From positions 1-7,577 of the forward strand of contig JAJQGQ010000116.1 of NCBI GenBank assembly GCA_021200395.1: a DNA stretch of 7,577 nt, read 5' to 3'. Numbering within the stretch: position 1 is the first letter of the stretch; each line of letters opens with the position of its first letter. The notes under the pieces were generated by a model. It ran no database searches and had not been told where the DNA came from. It saw only the letters and a program-made list of their open reading frames with translations. A program made the position numbers and the translations under genes. Below are positions 6,583 through 7,577 of this stretch, in pieces. The DNA is from Erysipelotrichaceae bacterium. GTDB taxonomy: Bacteria > Bacillota_I > Bacilli_A > Erysipelotrichales > Coprobacillaceae.

Positions 6583-7557
6583 TTCACCTTCCATAAATAT
6601 ATATGAAACAACTTGTTTCTTTTCTATTTCTTCACCATTAATGAGTTTTAATAAAGACTCTCCTGCAAAATAACCAGCATCCTCATTATCATATCTAATA
6701 GTTGTAATACTAGGAGAAACCAATTGCGAATATTCATAACCACCAAAGCCAATCAATGATATATCATCAGGAATACTTAAATTTCTGTTTTTGATTTCTT
6801 TGTAACACGCTAAAGCAATATTATCAGTTGCACATATAATTAATGTAGGTGTTTTTTCATTTAAATATTTTGAAATGATTCTTCCAGAAGTTTCGAAAGT
6901 AAAATCTGTTTCCAAATATTGAACATTATCAACACCAGATGCTTTTAATCCATCTATAACACCTTTTTTACGAATAATACCAACAGCTTCATCCTTAGGA
7001 TTAACTCCCATATAAACAATATCCTTATGTCCCATTTTAGCCCCGTAGCATCCTACATCATAACCAGCCTGATAATCATTATATACAATAGAATATCCAT
7101 TCTTATATTCTTGTCCAACAAAAATAATAGGAATATCTAACTTAGAAACCATTTCTTCATGAGCTTTTGTAATATCAGTTGCAAGTAATACAATACCATC
7201 TACATTTAATTTCCATAGATTTTCTATAGATTTCACTTCTCTTAATTCATTATGATTTGTATTGATGATAAGTGGTGTATAATCATAATGTCTTACATAT
7301 TCATCTAACATCGTAATCATTCTTGCAGAGGTTGTAGAATCCATAGTTGGTGTAATAATGCCCATAACCATTGTTTGTTTAGCTTTCATTAATTGTGCTA
7401 CTTGATTAGGTTCATAATGTGTTTCTTCAACAACTTTTCTAATTTTTTCTCTTGTTTCATCTTTAACATAACCACCATTAAAATAACGCGAAACAGTTGT
7501 TTTACCAACACCCGCCATTTTTGCAATATCACTCATTGTTAGTTTGTTTTTACTCAT
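6562..7557 (-). CDS. scrR: LacI-family transcriptional regulator, probable sucrose operon repressor
   Basis: The product is 331 residues, normal for the LacI/GalR family. An N-terminal helix-turn-helix (TMSDIAKMAGVGKTTVSRYFNG, about 7-28) and hinge helix (EPNQVAQLMKAK, about 49-60) are followed by a periplasmic-binding-protein-like sensor domain from about 62 on, with the family signatures ATDNIALACYKEI (243-255) and IPDDISLIGFGG (262-273). It probably represses scrAB by binding the paired operators in the 122-bp gap upstream of scrA and releases on binding a sugar ligand; which ligand (sucrose-6-phosphate or fructose) cannot be read from sequence. The start ATG 7557-7555 has a short-spaced GGTGAT (7566-7561) before it and places the helix-turn-helix at the usual distance from the N-terminus. 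Its own promoter lies outside the window, so autoregulation cannot be judged. The ScrR name rests on its neighbours. Confidence 0.88.
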   Translation of the reverse strand: MSKNKLTMSDIAKMAGVGKTTVSRYFNGGYVKDETREKIRKVVEETHYEPNQVAQLMKAKQTMVMGIITPTMDSTTSARMITMLDEYVRHYDYTPLIINTNHNELREVKSIENLWKLNVDGIVLLATDITKAHEEMVSKLDIPIIFVGQEYKNGYSIVYNDYQAGYDVGCYGAKMGHKDIVYMGVNPKDEAVGIIRKKGVIDGLKASGVDNVQYLETDFTFETSGRIISKYLNEKTPTLIICATDNIALACYKEIKNRNLSIPDDISLIGFGGYEYSQLVSPSITTIRYDNEDAGYFAGESLLKLINGEEIEKKQVVSYIFMEGESVKKLS

Positions 7558-7577
7558 ATTATCACCATGTTTATTAT

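Noticed and set aside
1..7577. CRISPR array, tRNA/rRNA gene, insertion sequence, phage or defence system
   Set aside because: No spaced direct repeats, structural RNA sequence, transposase, integrase or terminal inverted repeats were seen; almost all bases are accounted for by ordinary housekeeping and sugar-use genes.

Overview
The window is AT-rich, densely packed bacterial DNA with strong AGGAGG-type ribosome binding sites, AT-rich codon choice and short U-tailed hairpin terminators. This fits a low-GC Bacillota, plausibly a gut-type Erysipelotrichia/Coprobacillaceae relative. That placement is inferred from style and gene content; no taxonomic marker is present in full.

Left part (1-2503, + strand): the 3' two thirds of an RlmI-type 23S rRNA cytosine methyltransferase, then after 3 nt an M3-family oligoendopeptidase (PepF type). 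The peptidase reading frame is broken by a single frameshift near 1342-1354. Both halves are otherwise well preserved, including the HELGH zinc site. A strong hairpin terminator overlaps the peptidase stop codon.

Middle (2504-3181, + strand): a small multi-pass membrane protein resembling the YjdF/DUF2238 family, with its own likely extended -10 promoter. It ends in a hairpin that also serves the convergent gene on the other strand.

Right part (3180-7557, - strand, read right to left): a sucrose utilisation locus in the order scrR (LacI-type repressor), scrA (EIIBCA sucrose permease of the phosphotransferase system), scrB (GH32 sucrose-6-phosphate hydrolase). scrR ends in its own terminator. 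scrA and scrB are then driven from a near-consensus promoter between scrR and scrA and are translationally coupled by a TAATG overlap. Two 18-bp inverted repeats with a shared half-site (about TATGGAACC) flank this promoter and are probable ScrR operators; the one at the transcription start also resembles a CcpA cre site. The inferred pathway is uptake of sucrose as sucrose-6-phosphate by ScrA, cleavage by ScrB to glucose-6-phosphate and fructose, and repression by ScrR without sugar. No fructokinase gene is in the window.

I see no previously undescribed system here. The points most worth a second look are the peptidase frameshift, the promoter-flanking operator pair, and terminators that are merged with stop codons at every transcription-unit end.
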